In this document: positions 33,774 to 42,373 of the stretch, in pieces
How the letters are laid out: each line of letters starts with the position of its first letter
Numbering within the stretch: position 1 is the stretch's first letter
DNA from: Leptolyngbya sp. PLA1
GTDB lineage: Bacteria; Planctomycetota; Phycisphaerae; Phycisphaerales; UBA1924
Length of the DNA stretch: 54,186 nucleotides
Assembly (NCBI GenBank): GCA_021405315.1
Contig: QWIH01000025.1
Location: forward strand, 1-54,186
Direction: 5' to 3'
Position numbers and translations under genes: made by a program
Notes under the pieces: generated by a model
The model's input: only the letters and a program-made list of their open reading frames with translations
Told to the model about the DNA's origin: nothing
Databases searched by the model: none

Positions 33774-34583
33774 ATGGCACAGAAGACCTGCGACTCCCCC
33801 GCTGCCGCCTTCGCCGACTTCCGCGCCTCCGGACTCCTCCGCGACGGGATGACCGTCATGGTCGGCGGGTTTGGGCTCTGCGGCATCCCGGAGCAGCTCA
33901 TCCTCGCGCTCCGTGACTCAGGAGCCACAGGCCTCACCTGCATCTCCAACAACGCCGGCGTCGATGACTGGGGCCTCGGCCTCCTCCTCCAGACCCGCCA
34001 GATCCGCAAGATGATCTCCAGCTACGTCGGTGAGAACGCCACCTTCGAAAAGCAGTTCCTCGGCGGAGACCTCGAGGTCGAGTTCAACCCCCAGGGAACC
34101 CTCGCCGAACGCATCCGCGCGGGCGGCGCCGGGATCCCCGCCTTCTTCACCGCCACCGGCGCCGGAACCATCGTCGCCGACGGCAAGGACACCCGCGAGT
34201 TCTACAGGCCCTCCGAGGGCCTCTGCGGGTGCACCATCCCCGGCCGGGGCTACGCCGGCCGACCCGCCGCACCCGGTGCCCCTCTCCCGCAGTCGGGCTC
34301 ACCGCGCGAATACGTCATGGAAACTGGCCTCTTTGCCGATCTCGCCCTCGTCAAGGCCTGGAAGGCAGACCCCTTCGGCAACCTCGTCTACAGGCACACG
34401 GCCCGCAACTTCAACCCCATGATGGCGACCGCCGCCAAGTTCGTCATCGCCGAAGTCGAGGAGATCGTCCCGCTCGGCTCGCTCGAGCCGGACTGCATCC
34501 ACACCCCAGGCAGCTTCGTGAACCGCGTCGTGCGCACCCAGAGCGTCAAGCGCATCGAGCAACGCACCACCCGGCCATCCTGA
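33774..34583 (+). CDS. 3-oxoacid CoA-transferase alpha subunit, orphan with insertion
   Basis: A 269-residue alpha (A) subunit of the SCOT/AtoD family, which moves CoA between succinate and acetoacetate or related acids. Signatures are GMTVMVGGFGLCGIPEQLI (25-43), ISNNAGVDDWGLGLL, YVGEN, EFNPQGTLAERIRAGGAGIPAFFTATGAGT (103-132). About 30 Gly/Pro/Cys-rich residues (145-176) are inserted where relatives have a short turn before YVMETGL. The beta subunit, which carries the catalytic Glu and normally follows at once, is absent: the next gene is on the other strand. Confidence 0.9.
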   Translation: MAQKTCDSPAAAFADFRASGLLRDGMTVMVGGFGLCGIPEQLILALRDSGATGLTCISNNAGVDDWGLGLLLQTRQIRKMISSYVGENATFEKQFLGGDLEVEFNPQGTLAERIRAGGAGIPAFFTATGAGTIVADGKDTREFYRPSEGLCGCTIPGRGYAGRPAAPGAPLPQSGSPREYVMETGLFADLALVKAWKADPFGNLVYRHTARNFNPMMATAAKFVIAEVEEIVPLGSLEPDCIHTPGSFVNRVVRTQSVKRIEQRTTRPS

Positions 34584-34594
34584 TCAACCGGCGA

Positions 34595-36187
34595 TCACGC
34601 CCCGACCGGCAGCGCCCGCACGAACCGCACGTCGCCGCTCGTGTTCACGTTCCGGCGGTTGATCTTCACCCGGTCCGGCAGCACGCTCGACGCGAACGTC
34701 GTGTTCTGCATGGTCAGGCGAACTTCCAGCGCCCGGACGCCGCTGAACCCAACCGTCACGAACGTGTCATCCCCGTTGAGCAGCACGTCGTCCGTCGTCC
34801 GCAGTCCCGCCGCAAACGTGGAGTTGTTCAGCACGCCCTTGATCGTGATGAACTCGATCGTGCCCGGGAAGAACTGGTCCGCGTTCGCACCCGTGCCCCC
34901 CAGCAGCAGGTCCTCGCCCAGGATCGTCCCCGCGAGCATCGTCGCCCCGTTGACGCTCCCGCCGATCTCCATCCGCTTCAGCGTCTGGAACGCCCACAGC
35001 CCCGAGAAGTCCCGCGCGGTCCGGAGGTTCTCGATCGGACCCACGATCCCCGCGCGGAACGACGGCGCCACAGAGCCCACCTGGATCGTCCCCACGCCCC
35101 GTGCCAGCCGCCACTCGCCCGAGACCTCGCCGTTGATCTGCACCCGACTGACCGCCAGCCCGTCGCGATTCGGTCCCTCCAGCGTCAGCGATGCCTGAAA
35201 ATCCCCGGACGCGCTCACCTGCTTCGCCGAATCCGCGCGGAACGAATCCGGCGATCCGTCCGTGTCCCGCCACGACTTCACCTGCAGGCGGTTCACCGTG
35301 CCGTCCTCCTGCACCACCACCGAGTTCGTCACCTCGCCGAGGTCCAGCACCGTCTCCGAATAGAACAGGAACGGGTCCGTGATCGTCACCGACGAGTTCC
35401 TCACGCCGGAGAGCTTCAACTCCCCCACGCCCCGCGTGAAGCTCGCGCTCCCCTGCAGGAACACGCTCTCACCCTTCAGCGACTTCAGCGGGCTCGTCAC
35501 CGACACCACCCCGATGGTCCCCGTCCGCTTCTTGTCCTTCACCTTGATGGTCACGTCCGTCTTGCGGTCCGTGCCCGAGATCGTCACCACCGTCCGACCG
35601 CTGCTGTCCCGGCTCAGCGTCCCCCGGCCGGCCCCCTTCAGGCTGAACTCCACGCTCGCCCCGTTGGGCAGTTGCACCGTCAGCGACTGGTACGTGTTCG
35701 CGGAGTCCACCCGACCGAACGTGTAATCCACCGCAACCGTCTGCTCGCTCGCCGCGCTGTCGTTCGCCGAGTTCGAGTCCGCCCCGCCCGGGCTCAGCTC
35801 CAGCTTCGCGATCACGAAGTAGTCGCCCGCCGCGAGCGCGTTCGCCGAGTTCGACGGGTTCACGAACTTCGGCTCCGCGACGTCCAGCCTCACCGTCCCG
35901 CGAGAGCCGGGGTTGCTCACCCGGGGCAGCTTCTGCGTCGCGAACCGCACGTCGGCGTCGTCCAGAACGTTGTCCGTGCTCAGAAAGAACACCACGTTCC
36001 CGTTGCCCGTGTATCGATCCGTGCCGACGTTCGTGATCGTCGCGACCACCTTGATCTTGTCCGTCTTCGCGCCCCGGTCGAACCGGTTCTCCAGGGCGCC
36101 AAGGCTCACCGCCAGGTCGGTCGCGAGCATCTGCCGAGGCTCGAGCGCCTCAAACCCGCTCCCGCCGATGTCGTCGGTCTTCCGCAT
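34595..36187 (-). CDS. LEPRxxL-type exported surface protein
   Basis: A 530-residue protein with GFEALEPRQMLATDLAV at residues 11-27. This LEPRxxL motif close to the N-terminus is typical of planctomycete exported proteins that otherwise lack a normal signal peptide. Residues about 25-150 resemble a CARDB-like beta domain (IKVVATITNVGTDRYTGNGNVVFFLSTD, YFVIAKLELSP). The rest reads as a repetitive beta-helix or sheet protein: SVTITDPFLFYSETVLDLGEVTNSVVVQ, LKRMEIGGSVNGATMLAGTILGEDLLLGG. Function unknown, likely cell-surface. Confidence 0.8.
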   Translation of the reverse strand: MRKTDDIGGSGFEALEPRQMLATDLAVSLGALENRFDRGAKTDKIKVVATITNVGTDRYTGNGNVVFFLSTDNVLDDADVRFATQKLPRVSNPGSRGTVRLDVAEPKFVNPSNSANALAAGDYFVIAKLELSPGGADSNSANDSAASEQTVAVDYTFGRVDSANTYQSLTVQLPNGASVEFSLKGAGRGTLSRDSSGRTVVTISGTDRKTDVTIKVKDKKRTGTIGVVSVTSPLKSLKGESVFLQGSASFTRGVGELKLSGVRNSSVTITDPFLFYSETVLDLGEVTNSVVVQEDGTVNRLQVKSWRDTDGSPDSFRADSAKQVSASGDFQASLTLEGPNRDGLAVSRVQINGEVSGEWRLARGVGTIQVGSVAPSFRAGIVGPIENLRTARDFSGLWAFQTLKRMEIGGSVNGATMLAGTILGEDLLLGGTGANADQFFPGTIEFITIKGVLNNSTFAAGLRTTDDVLLNGDDTFVTVGFSGVRALEVRLTMQNTTFASSVLPDRVKINRRNVNTSGDVRFVRALPVGA

Positions 36188-36378
36188 GCTGATCTCCGTG
36201 CTGCCCCCAGCCGGACCGGCCCTTCGGCCATCCTAACGGTCTCCACCTCCCCGCTCCACCCCAATCGTCGCCCCGGTTGCTCAAACTTGACCGGAATCCT
36301 CCCTCAACCACGGAGAACCCCGCGACACGGGCAAAAACACGTTATCGTGGACCCGTCGAACCCCGGGAAGTCCGCCTC

Positions 36379-36660
36379 ATGAAGAAGTACCTCGGCCTCG
36401 CCCTCGTCCTCCTCGGCGGCGCCATCATGATCACCGGCATGGGCCTCGCGCTCACACCCCTCATCGACCTCTACCGCAACAACCTCGAGCACCCCCTCGA
36501 CGAGCCCGCCACCCCCGAGTCCCAAACCAAATCCCGCATGCTCAGAGGCGTCTACGTCGGCGCCGCCGGCGCTCCCCTCATGATCGCAGGCTCCATCATG
36601 CTCAAGATCACCATGATCCAGCGCCTCAGAGGCACCCGCTCCCCACGCAAGGACCAGTAG
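36379..36660 (+). CDS. Small two-helix membrane protein
   Basis: A 93-residue protein with two hydrophobic segments (about 5-28 and 57-77) joined by a polar loop (NNLEHPLDEPATPESQTKSR). The start ATG is chosen as the first before the hydrophobic stretch. The C-terminus is basic. I recognise no family. The next gene begins two bases after the stop, so they are probably co-expressed. Confidence 0.65.
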   Translation: MKKYLGLALVLLGGAIMITGMGLALTPLIDLYRNNLEHPLDEPATPESQTKSRMLRGVYVGAAGAPLMIAGSIMLKITMIQRLRGTRSPRKDQ

Positions 36661-36662
36661 CC

Positions 36663-37370
36663 GTGGACTTCTCCTCCATCCGCGCGATCTCCTTCGACTG
36701 CTACGGAACGCTCATCGACTGGGAATCCGGCATCCTCCGCGCCGTCCGCCCCGTCCTCAGCGTCCGGGGCCTTCGGCCCGGCGACGAGGCCATCCTCGAG
36801 TCCTACGCCCGCCTCGAAGCGCTCCACGAATCCGGCGAATACGTCGACTACCGCGAGGTCCTGTCGCGCGTCATGCGAGACCTCGCCGCGGAGTTCGGGG
36901 CCTCCCTCGAAGACCGTGAGGTCGAAAGACTCCCCGCCTCCCTCGCGGCCTGGCCCGCCTTCACGGACACCCCGCGATCCCTCCGCTCCCTCGCGGCTCG
37001 CTTCCCGCTCATCATCTGCTCCAACGTCGACGCGGACCTCTTCGAGGCCACGCACGAAAAGCTCGGCGCCGAGTTCGAGTGGGTCGTCACCGCGGACTAC
37101 TGCCGCAGCTACAAGCCTCACCCCCGCCACCTCCGCGTCGCCCTCGCCCTCGCCGGCCTCCAGCCCCACGAACTGCTGCACGTCGCGCAGAGCCGCTTCC
37201 ACGACATCCTGCCCGCGCGCACGCTCGGCATCCGCACCGCATGGGTCAACCGCGAGAGCCGCCTCAGGGACCGGGGCCTGACCCCGCCCACGCCGGCATC
37301 CCCGCCCCCGGACCTCACCGTCTCGGATCTCGAAGAACTCGACCGCTTGCTCCGGACCGCGGGCGTCTGA
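36663..37370 (+). CDS. HAD-superfamily hydrolase, haloacid dehalogenase type II-like
   Basis: A 235-residue hydrolase starting at GTG. Motif I is SFDCYGTLIDW with nucleophile Asp12; motif II FPLIICSNVD; motif III the lysine of RSYKPHPRHLRVALAL; the HVAQSRFHDILPA segment is typical of the (S)-2-haloacid dehalogenase subgroup. The substrate could equally be a sugar phosphate or other small molecule. Its TGA stop abuts the TCA stop of the convergent SH3 gene. Confidence 0.88.
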   Translation: MDFSSIRAISFDCYGTLIDWESGILRAVRPVLSVRGLRPGDEAILESYARLEALHESGEYVDYREVLSRVMRDLAAEFGASLEDREVERLPASLAAWPAFTDTPRSLRSLAARFPLIICSNVDADLFEATHEKLGAEFEWVVTADYCRSYKPHPRHLRVALALAGLQPHELLHVAQSRFHDILPARTLGIRTAWVNRESRLRDRGLTPPTPASPPPDLTVSDLEELDRLLRTAGV

Positions 37371-38846
37371 TCACTCCCCCGATGGCGCCGCCGTCCCCGC
37401 CGGCGCGTACTTCAGCACGTCCACCTGCACAGGCGTGATCAGGTTCAGTTGCAGCGACCGATCAAGCTGCGCATCGCCGATCACCCCCACCACCTGCCCC
37501 ACCACCTTGTCCAGATCCACCTTGTCCGACTTCCGCAGATACCCGAGCGTCCGGGGAGTCACTCCACCCACCGACACGATCCGGTACATCAGGGGCAGTT
37601 GCTTCCCATCATAAATCAGGCTCGGCTGCACCTGCCCGATGATCGTGTAGTACCGCGACGCCGCCAGCGCCTCCAGCGTCTTGTCCGATTCCGCCTTGGA
37701 CTTGTCGATCGCCGCTCGCTCCTCCGCCTGCCGACGCACCACGTCCCGGAACTGCCGCCTCACCTCCAAAGCCTGCCTGCGGCTCTGCAGTGCCGCCCGC
37801 AGATTGGCCCGCTCCGGAGGCGTCGCCTCGATCGCCCGGTCGTACTCCGCCACCAACTCGTCAAACTCCGACTCGAGAATCGGCTGACGCCACACCACCT
37901 GGAACGTCTGCTCCAGCTTCTGCGCCGTCGCGATTGCACGGTCCGGCTCGGGCGCCTTGGGGGTCACAACCACCGCCGTGGGGCCGCCGCCGGGAACGGT
38001 CGTCGCCTCTGGGGTCGTTGCGGCGGGCCCGCCCGCTGACGCTGGCGTCGCCTCTCCGGGCACCGGCGTAGTTGTGGGCTGGCCCTGGCCGGGAACCATC
38101 GGCGTCAAGAGCGACCCCGTCTCCGGCTTGCCGCCATCCAGCGATGGAAGCGCCCCGGCGCCCGGACTCGCCGCAGGCGTCGCCGCGGGGGTCGTCGCTG
38201 GGCTCGTCGTAGGAGTCGTCCCCGGGCTAGTCGCAGGGGTCGTTGCAGGCGTCGTCGCAGGGCTAGTCGCTGGAGTCGTCGCGGGGGCTGTCGTCAGGGC
38301 CGGTGCCCCCGTCTTCGCCCGAAACGCCTCGATCTCCGCCTCGGTTGCCCTGCGCAGGTGCCGGCTCTCCACAAAGCCCCGCGCGCCCTCCGGTGCGATC
38401 ACCTTGTACCCGCTGATCGCGCCCGTCGGGTCCTTCGCCGGCTCGATCAGCTTCAGCGTTGCACCCGCCGCCAGTGGCGTGCTCAGCAGCGCCTTGTACG
38501 AACCCTCGTACCCCGCCGTGCCGTGCGCCGCCTTGAGACGGCTGCCCTGCGTCAGCACCACCGACGCACCCTCCACCCGCACGTCCTCGGCACGGACGAA
38601 CGCCGCCGTTCCCGCCGGGTACTTCACGCGAGACCAGCCGCCGCCTTCCCCGTCCACCACCACCACCGCCGCCTTCATCAGCTCCGCGACCTGGTAGAAC
38701 CGATCGCTGTCGCTGCACCGCAGCGCCGCCTTCTCCGACGTCACGACCGCATACGCAGGCTGGATATCCGCCACCTGCCCGGACACCGAAGACGCCGCGA
38801 GAACGATCGCCGCACAGGGAGCCATCCACCGAAGAGTGCTGTTCAT
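37371..38846 (-). CDS. Secreted SH3-domain protein with Thr-Pro-rich linker
   Basis: A 491-residue protein with a signal peptide (APCAAIVLAASSVSG, about 9-23). Residues about 33-165 contain one or two bacterial SH3-like domains (YAVVTSEKAALRCSDSDRFYQVAELMKAAVVVVD, WSRVKYPAGTAAFVRAEDVRV). A long linker rich in Thr, Pro and Ala (184-300) follows. The C-terminal part has a predicted coiled coil (ALQSRRQALEVRRQFRDVVRRQAEERAAIDKSKAE) and a domain ending in QVDVLKYAPAG. It probably acts in the periplasm, maybe at the cell wall. Confidence 0.8.
   Translation of the reverse strand: MNSTLRWMAPCAAIVLAASSVSGQVADIQPAYAVVTSEKAALRCSDSDRFYQVAELMKAAVVVVDGEGGGWSRVKYPAGTAAFVRAEDVRVEGASVVLTQGSRLKAAHGTAGYEGSYKALLSTPLAAGATLKLIEPAKDPTGAISGYKVIAPEGARGFVESRHLRRATEAEIEAFRAKTGAPALTTAPATTPATSPATTPATTPATSPGTTPTTSPATTPAATPAASPGAGALPSLDGGKPETGSLLTPMVPGQGQPTTTPVPGEATPASAGGPAATTPEATTVPGGGPTAVVVTPKAPEPDRAIATAQKLEQTFQVVWRQPILESEFDELVAEYDRAIEATPPERANLRAALQSRRQALEVRRQFRDVVRRQAEERAAIDKSKAESDKTLEALAASRYYTIIGQVQPSLIYDGKQLPLMYRIVSVGGVTPRTLGYLRKSDKVDLDKVVGQVVGVIGDAQLDRSLQLNLITPVQVDVLKYAPAGTAAPSGE
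38160..38297 (-). repeat. Coding Thr-Pro-Ala-Thr repeats in the SH3 protein
   Basis: This stretch codes for about nine degenerate copies of a TTPA/TSPA unit (residues 184-229 of the SH3-domain protein). The DNA repeats a 12-base theme of the type gtcgtcgcaggg read on the plus strand. It is in frame, so gain or loss of units would only change the linker length. Confidence 0.75.
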
Positions 38847-39048
38847 CGTTGAGTTCCTTCTCTGGCCGGCCGTCCGGGGCCGGTGTGGAACCGGCGCGTG
38901 CGGCGACCGTATTGTTCGGTCTTCCGTGACTGGAGACTGTAAGTCCCAGTGTCACCGAGGATACGCCGCCGCCCGAACGGCAACCCCAGGCGTCTCCGAC
39001 AGGCGGGGCTTTGACCCCCGCCCCCCCCGCCGCTACGTTGTGCATCCC

Positions 39049-40881
39049 ATGAGGAACCCGAGGCACCCCCATCCATCCGCTGCGAGATTTCATCGTCTCG
39101 CGCGCACGAGCCTCGGCGCACTCGCCCTCGGCCTCGTCGCGGGGTGTGCCCCCTCCCCCTTCTCCCAGCCTACCTCGGAGCGAGAGCTCCGCCGCAGTGT
39201 CATGGAGGCCGTCGAGCGAGAGCTCACCGACGCCCGCCTCCAGCCCGCCAGCGTCGTCACCGCCCGTGAGGACGCCCCAGCACGCCTCGGCATCCGCCCC
39301 GAGTTCATGCCCGAGCTCGACCGCATGGCCGGCCCGGGGTCCTACACCCTCAAGGACCTGCCCCTCGGCGAGGACCTCATGGGCCAGCCCGCCAGGGCCA
39401 TCGGCGTCTCCCTCCAGCGGGCCATCTCCTCCGCTGTCGACCGCAACATCGCCGTCCAGTTCGCCCGCCTCGCCCCGGCCGTCAGCGAAGCCCAGGTCGT
39501 CGCCGCCGAAGCCGCCTTCGACTGGACTCTCTTCGCCAGCGGCCAGTGGTCCCAGGTCGATTCCCCAAGCGTCTCCTCCGCCTTCACCGGCAGCTCCAGC
39601 CCCGTCAACACCTCCCAGGTCGAGACCCTCTCGGGCAATCTGGGCTGGCGCCGCACCCTCGTCGGAGGCGGCCGCTTCACCTTCCAGCACGACCTCTCCT
39701 ACTCCGACAACAGCACCTCCGGACAGGTCACCAATCCCGACCCGGCCACCCAGGCCTCCTTCACCCTCCAGTGGGACCAGCCTCTCCTCCGCAACGCCGG
39801 CTCCGACGTCACTCAGGCCGAGGTCCGCCTCACTCGCAACGCGGAACGCAACGCCGTCCAGTCCATGCGCCGCGACATCATGCGCGTGGTCACCGACACC
39901 GAGTCCGCCTACTGGGACCTCCTCCGCGGAGCCTACGACCTCGTCATCCTCCAGCGGCTCCTCGAACGCGGCGAACAGGTCAAGACCCAGCTCGAAAATC
40001 GCGCCAACATCGACGCCAACCAGGCCCAGATCGCCCGCGCACGCGCCCAGGTCGAGCGACGCCGCGCAGACCTCCGCAGAGCCCAGACCCAGCTCCGCCT
40101 CCTCAGCGACCGTCTCAAGGCGCTCATGAACGACCCTCAGGTCCCCGTCGGCTCCGAGGTCGTGCTCCTCCCGGTCGACGCCGCGCCCGACCAGCCCGTC
40201 CGCTTCAGCCTCGTCGAGAGCATGAGGCAGGCCGTCGCCTACAGGCCCGAAGTGCAGCAGGCCGTCCTCGCCATCGACGACGCCTCCATCCGTCAGGTCG
40301 TCGCCAACAGCGGCCGCCTCCCCGACCTCTCCCTCCGTCTCCAGACCCGTTTCGCCGGTCTCGACAACACCCTCGGCGAGACCTACGGCGAGGTCGGCCA
40401 ACGCAACTTCATCGACTACCTCGTCGGCTTCAACTTCGAGCAGCCCATCGGCAACCGCCGCGCCGAGGCCGTCTTCCGCCAACGCCGCCTCGAACGCGCC
40501 CAGACCGTCCTCGCCTACCGGAACGTCGTCCAGCAGACCGTCGGCGAAGTCAAGGCCGCCATCAACCGCGTCAAGCTCAACTACGAGCTCATCGGCCAGG
40601 CCCGCAGCAGCCGCCTCGCCGCCGCCGAGGAACTCCGAGTCCTCCTCGTCGAGAAGGAACGCACCCAGGGCTACACCGTCGAGCGGCTCGACCTCGAACT
40701 CCGCGACCACGAGCAACTCGCCGCACAGGAGCAGTCCGAGGTCCAGGCCATGGTCGAGTACAACCAATCCATCGCCCTCCTCTTCCAGTCCATGGGCACC
40801 GCACTCGAGCGCAACAACATCCGCGTCGTCGTCCCAGCGCCCGGCGAAACCCTCGCCGACTGGACCGACGCCCAGCCCTAG
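39049..40881 (+). CDS. TolC family outer-membrane lipoprotein
   Basis: A 610-residue outer-membrane efflux or secretion channel protein. The N-terminal LGLVAGCAPS is a lipobox (Cys at about 33). Two repeats of the TolC fold are visible: about 120-380, with an amphipathic beta region (FTFQHDLSYSDN, ASFTLQWDQPLLRNAG) and a long coiled coil (AQIARARAQVERRRADLRRAQTQLRLL); and about 395-600, with FVESMRQAVAYRPEVQQAVLAIDDA-like and FIDYLVGFNFEQPIGNRRAEAVFRQRRLERAQ. No inner-membrane pump gene is adjacent. The open frame starts further upstream, but the ATG at the lipoprotein signal is the natural start. Confidence 0.9.
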   Translation: MRNPRHPHPSAARFHRLARTSLGALALGLVAGCAPSPFSQPTSERELRRSVMEAVERELTDARLQPASVVTAREDAPARLGIRPEFMPELDRMAGPGSYTLKDLPLGEDLMGQPARAIGVSLQRAISSAVDRNIAVQFARLAPAVSEAQVVAAEAAFDWTLFASGQWSQVDSPSVSSAFTGSSSPVNTSQVETLSGNLGWRRTLVGGGRFTFQHDLSYSDNSTSGQVTNPDPATQASFTLQWDQPLLRNAGSDVTQAEVRLTRNAERNAVQSMRRDIMRVVTDTESAYWDLLRGAYDLVILQRLLERGEQVKTQLENRANIDANQAQIARARAQVERRRADLRRAQTQLRLLSDRLKALMNDPQVPVGSEVVLLPVDAAPDQPVRFSLVESMRQAVAYRPEVQQAVLAIDDASIRQVVANSGRLPDLSLRLQTRFAGLDNTLGETYGEVGQRNFIDYLVGFNFEQPIGNRRAEAVFRQRRLERAQTVLAYRNVVQQTVGEVKAAINRVKLNYELIGQARSSRLAAAEELRVLLVEKERTQGYTVERLDLELRDHEQLAAQEQSEVQAMVEYNQSIALLFQSMGTALERNNIRVVVPAPGETLADWTDAQP

Positions 40882-40912
40882 CGGGACCCGCCCCGCTCCC
40901 CAACAATCACCC

Positions 40913-41890
40913 GTGCTCCCCGGCCCGGAAGAGATCGCCGCCGCCGTTCACGCCCTCCGGAAGGGCGAGCCCGTCGCGTTCCCCACCGAAACCGTCTACG
41001 GCCTTGGCGCCGACGCCCTGAGCGAGCACGCCGTCGCTCGTGTCTTCCAACTCAAGGGCCGGCCCGCCAACAACCCGCTCATCGTCCACGTCGCCGACCC
41101 CGAAGCCGCCCGCGACCTCAGCACCGCGTGGGACACGCGCGCCCAGGCCCTCGCCCGCGCCTTCTGGCCCGGCCCGCTCTCCATCATCGTTCCAAAGTCC
41201 GGGCGCATCCCCTCCCTCGTCACCGCAGGGTTGCCCCACGTCGCGCTCCGCTGCCCCGCACACCCCGCCGCCCTCGCACTTCTCACAGCCTTCCGCGGGC
41301 CCCTCGTCGGCCCCAGCGCCAACCCCTCCGGCGCCGTCTCACCCACCACCTCCGCCCACGTCCGCCAGGCCTTCCCCACCCTCCTCATCCTCGAGGGCGG
41401 CCCCTGCGCACGGGGCATCGAATCCACCGTCGTCTCCCTCGCGCACACTCGCCCGCGCGTGCTCCGACCCGGAGTCATCAGCGCCGCACAACTCGCCGCC
41501 GTGCTCGGCGTGCCCGTGGACTCCCCCGAGAACCTCTCCATCGCGGCCTCGACGCCCCTCCCGTCTCCCGGCCTGCTTCCCTCCCACTACGCCCCCGCCG
41601 CGCAGACGCTCCTGCTCTCCGCCCCGGACATCCTCTCCGACGAATCCCGCCTCGCCAACGCCGTCGTTCTCCACCATTCACCCCTCGCTTTGCCCAGACC
41701 GGCCCGCGCGATCCGAATGCCCGACGCGGCTCCGGACTACGCCGCCCGGCTCTACGCCGCGCTCCGCGACGCCGACGCGCTCCACCCACACGTCATCCTC
41801 ATCGAGCGCCCGGAGCCTCGGGGCCCGGACGCTCACATCTGGATCGCCGTGCTCGACCGGCTCTTGCGAGCCGCCGCCCCGCGGCCCTAG
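40913..41890 (+). CDS. Threonylcarbamoyl-AMP synthase, Sua5 type
   Basis: Makes threonylcarbamoyl-AMP for the t6A modification of ANN-decoding tRNAs. 325 residues: the YrdC core (about 10-200) with FPTETVYGLGADAL, FQLKGRPANNPLIVHV, FWPGPLSIIV, LVGPSANPSGAVSPT and the LRPGVI end, then a C-terminal Sua5 domain connected by the PSPGLLPSHYAPAAQ linker. The start is GTG. This is the long Sua5 form, not the short TsaC. Confidence 0.93.
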   Translation: MLPGPEEIAAAVHALRKGEPVAFPTETVYGLGADALSEHAVARVFQLKGRPANNPLIVHVADPEAARDLSTAWDTRAQALARAFWPGPLSIIVPKSGRIPSLVTAGLPHVALRCPAHPAALALLTAFRGPLVGPSANPSGAVSPTTSAHVRQAFPTLLILEGGPCARGIESTVVSLAHTRPRVLRPGVISAAQLAAVLGVPVDSPENLSIAASTPLPSPGLLPSHYAPAAQTLLLSAPDILSDESRLANAVVLHHSPLALPRPARAIRMPDAAPDYAARLYAALRDADALHPHVILIERPEPRGPDAHIWIAVLDRLLRAAAPRP

Positions 41891-41905
41891 CGACTATCCT
41901 CCCGC

Positions 41906-42352
41906 GTGCTCCGCCACCTCGCTCAATCCGGCCAGATCGTTGTCCGCAGCGAGGACCTCGTCCTCCTCCTCGTGCTCGCCCTGCTCGCAACCGTCGCCTT
42001 CGTCCTCTACGCCTCCTGGCGACGCGAACGCGCCCAGCGCGCGCTCATCGAGCACCAGGCCGCCGTCATCGACAAGCAGGCCGAGGGTGCCGGCTCCCAC
42101 GCCGAGCACGAGCAGCAGATGTTCGAGCAGCACCGCCGCCTCAACGAGCTCCAGGGCCGCAAGCTCCAGCTCGAGCTCCGCCTCATGGAGACCCAGCTCC
42201 GCCTGATGGAGGCCGACCTCTCCAAGCGCGACGAGGCCGGCCAGGTGCACGCCGCGATGCTCCTCAAGACCCGCCTCGAAGTCGACAGCCTGAAGCTCCA
42301 CATCTCCGAACAGCGCAAACGCCTCGACGACTACGGGCAGTACAGCGACTAG
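41906..42352 (+). CDS. Single-pass membrane protein with coiled coil
   Basis: A 148-residue protein starting at GTG. One transmembrane helix (about 18-37: LVLLLVLALLATVAFVLYA) precedes a long charged coiled coil (about 42-140) with heptad-like leucines (LQGRKLQLELRLMETQLRLMEADL). It lies between the Sua5 and delta'-like genes, 15 and 21 bases away, in an apparent operon. Function unknown. Confidence 0.75.
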   Translation: MLRHLAQSGQIVVRSEDLVLLLVLALLATVAFVLYASWRRERAQRALIEHQAAVIDKQAEGAGSHAEHEQQMFEQHRRLNELQGRKLQLELRLMETQLRLMEADLSKRDEAGQVHAAMLLKTRLEVDSLKLHISEQRKRLDDYGQYSD

Positions 42353-42373
42353 CGACGCCCCGAGCCACCCGCC

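Noticed and set aside
38263..40767. 834-codon minus-strand open frame opposite the TolC gene
   Set aside because: Low-complexity translation and a clear lipoprotein/TolC product on the other strand.
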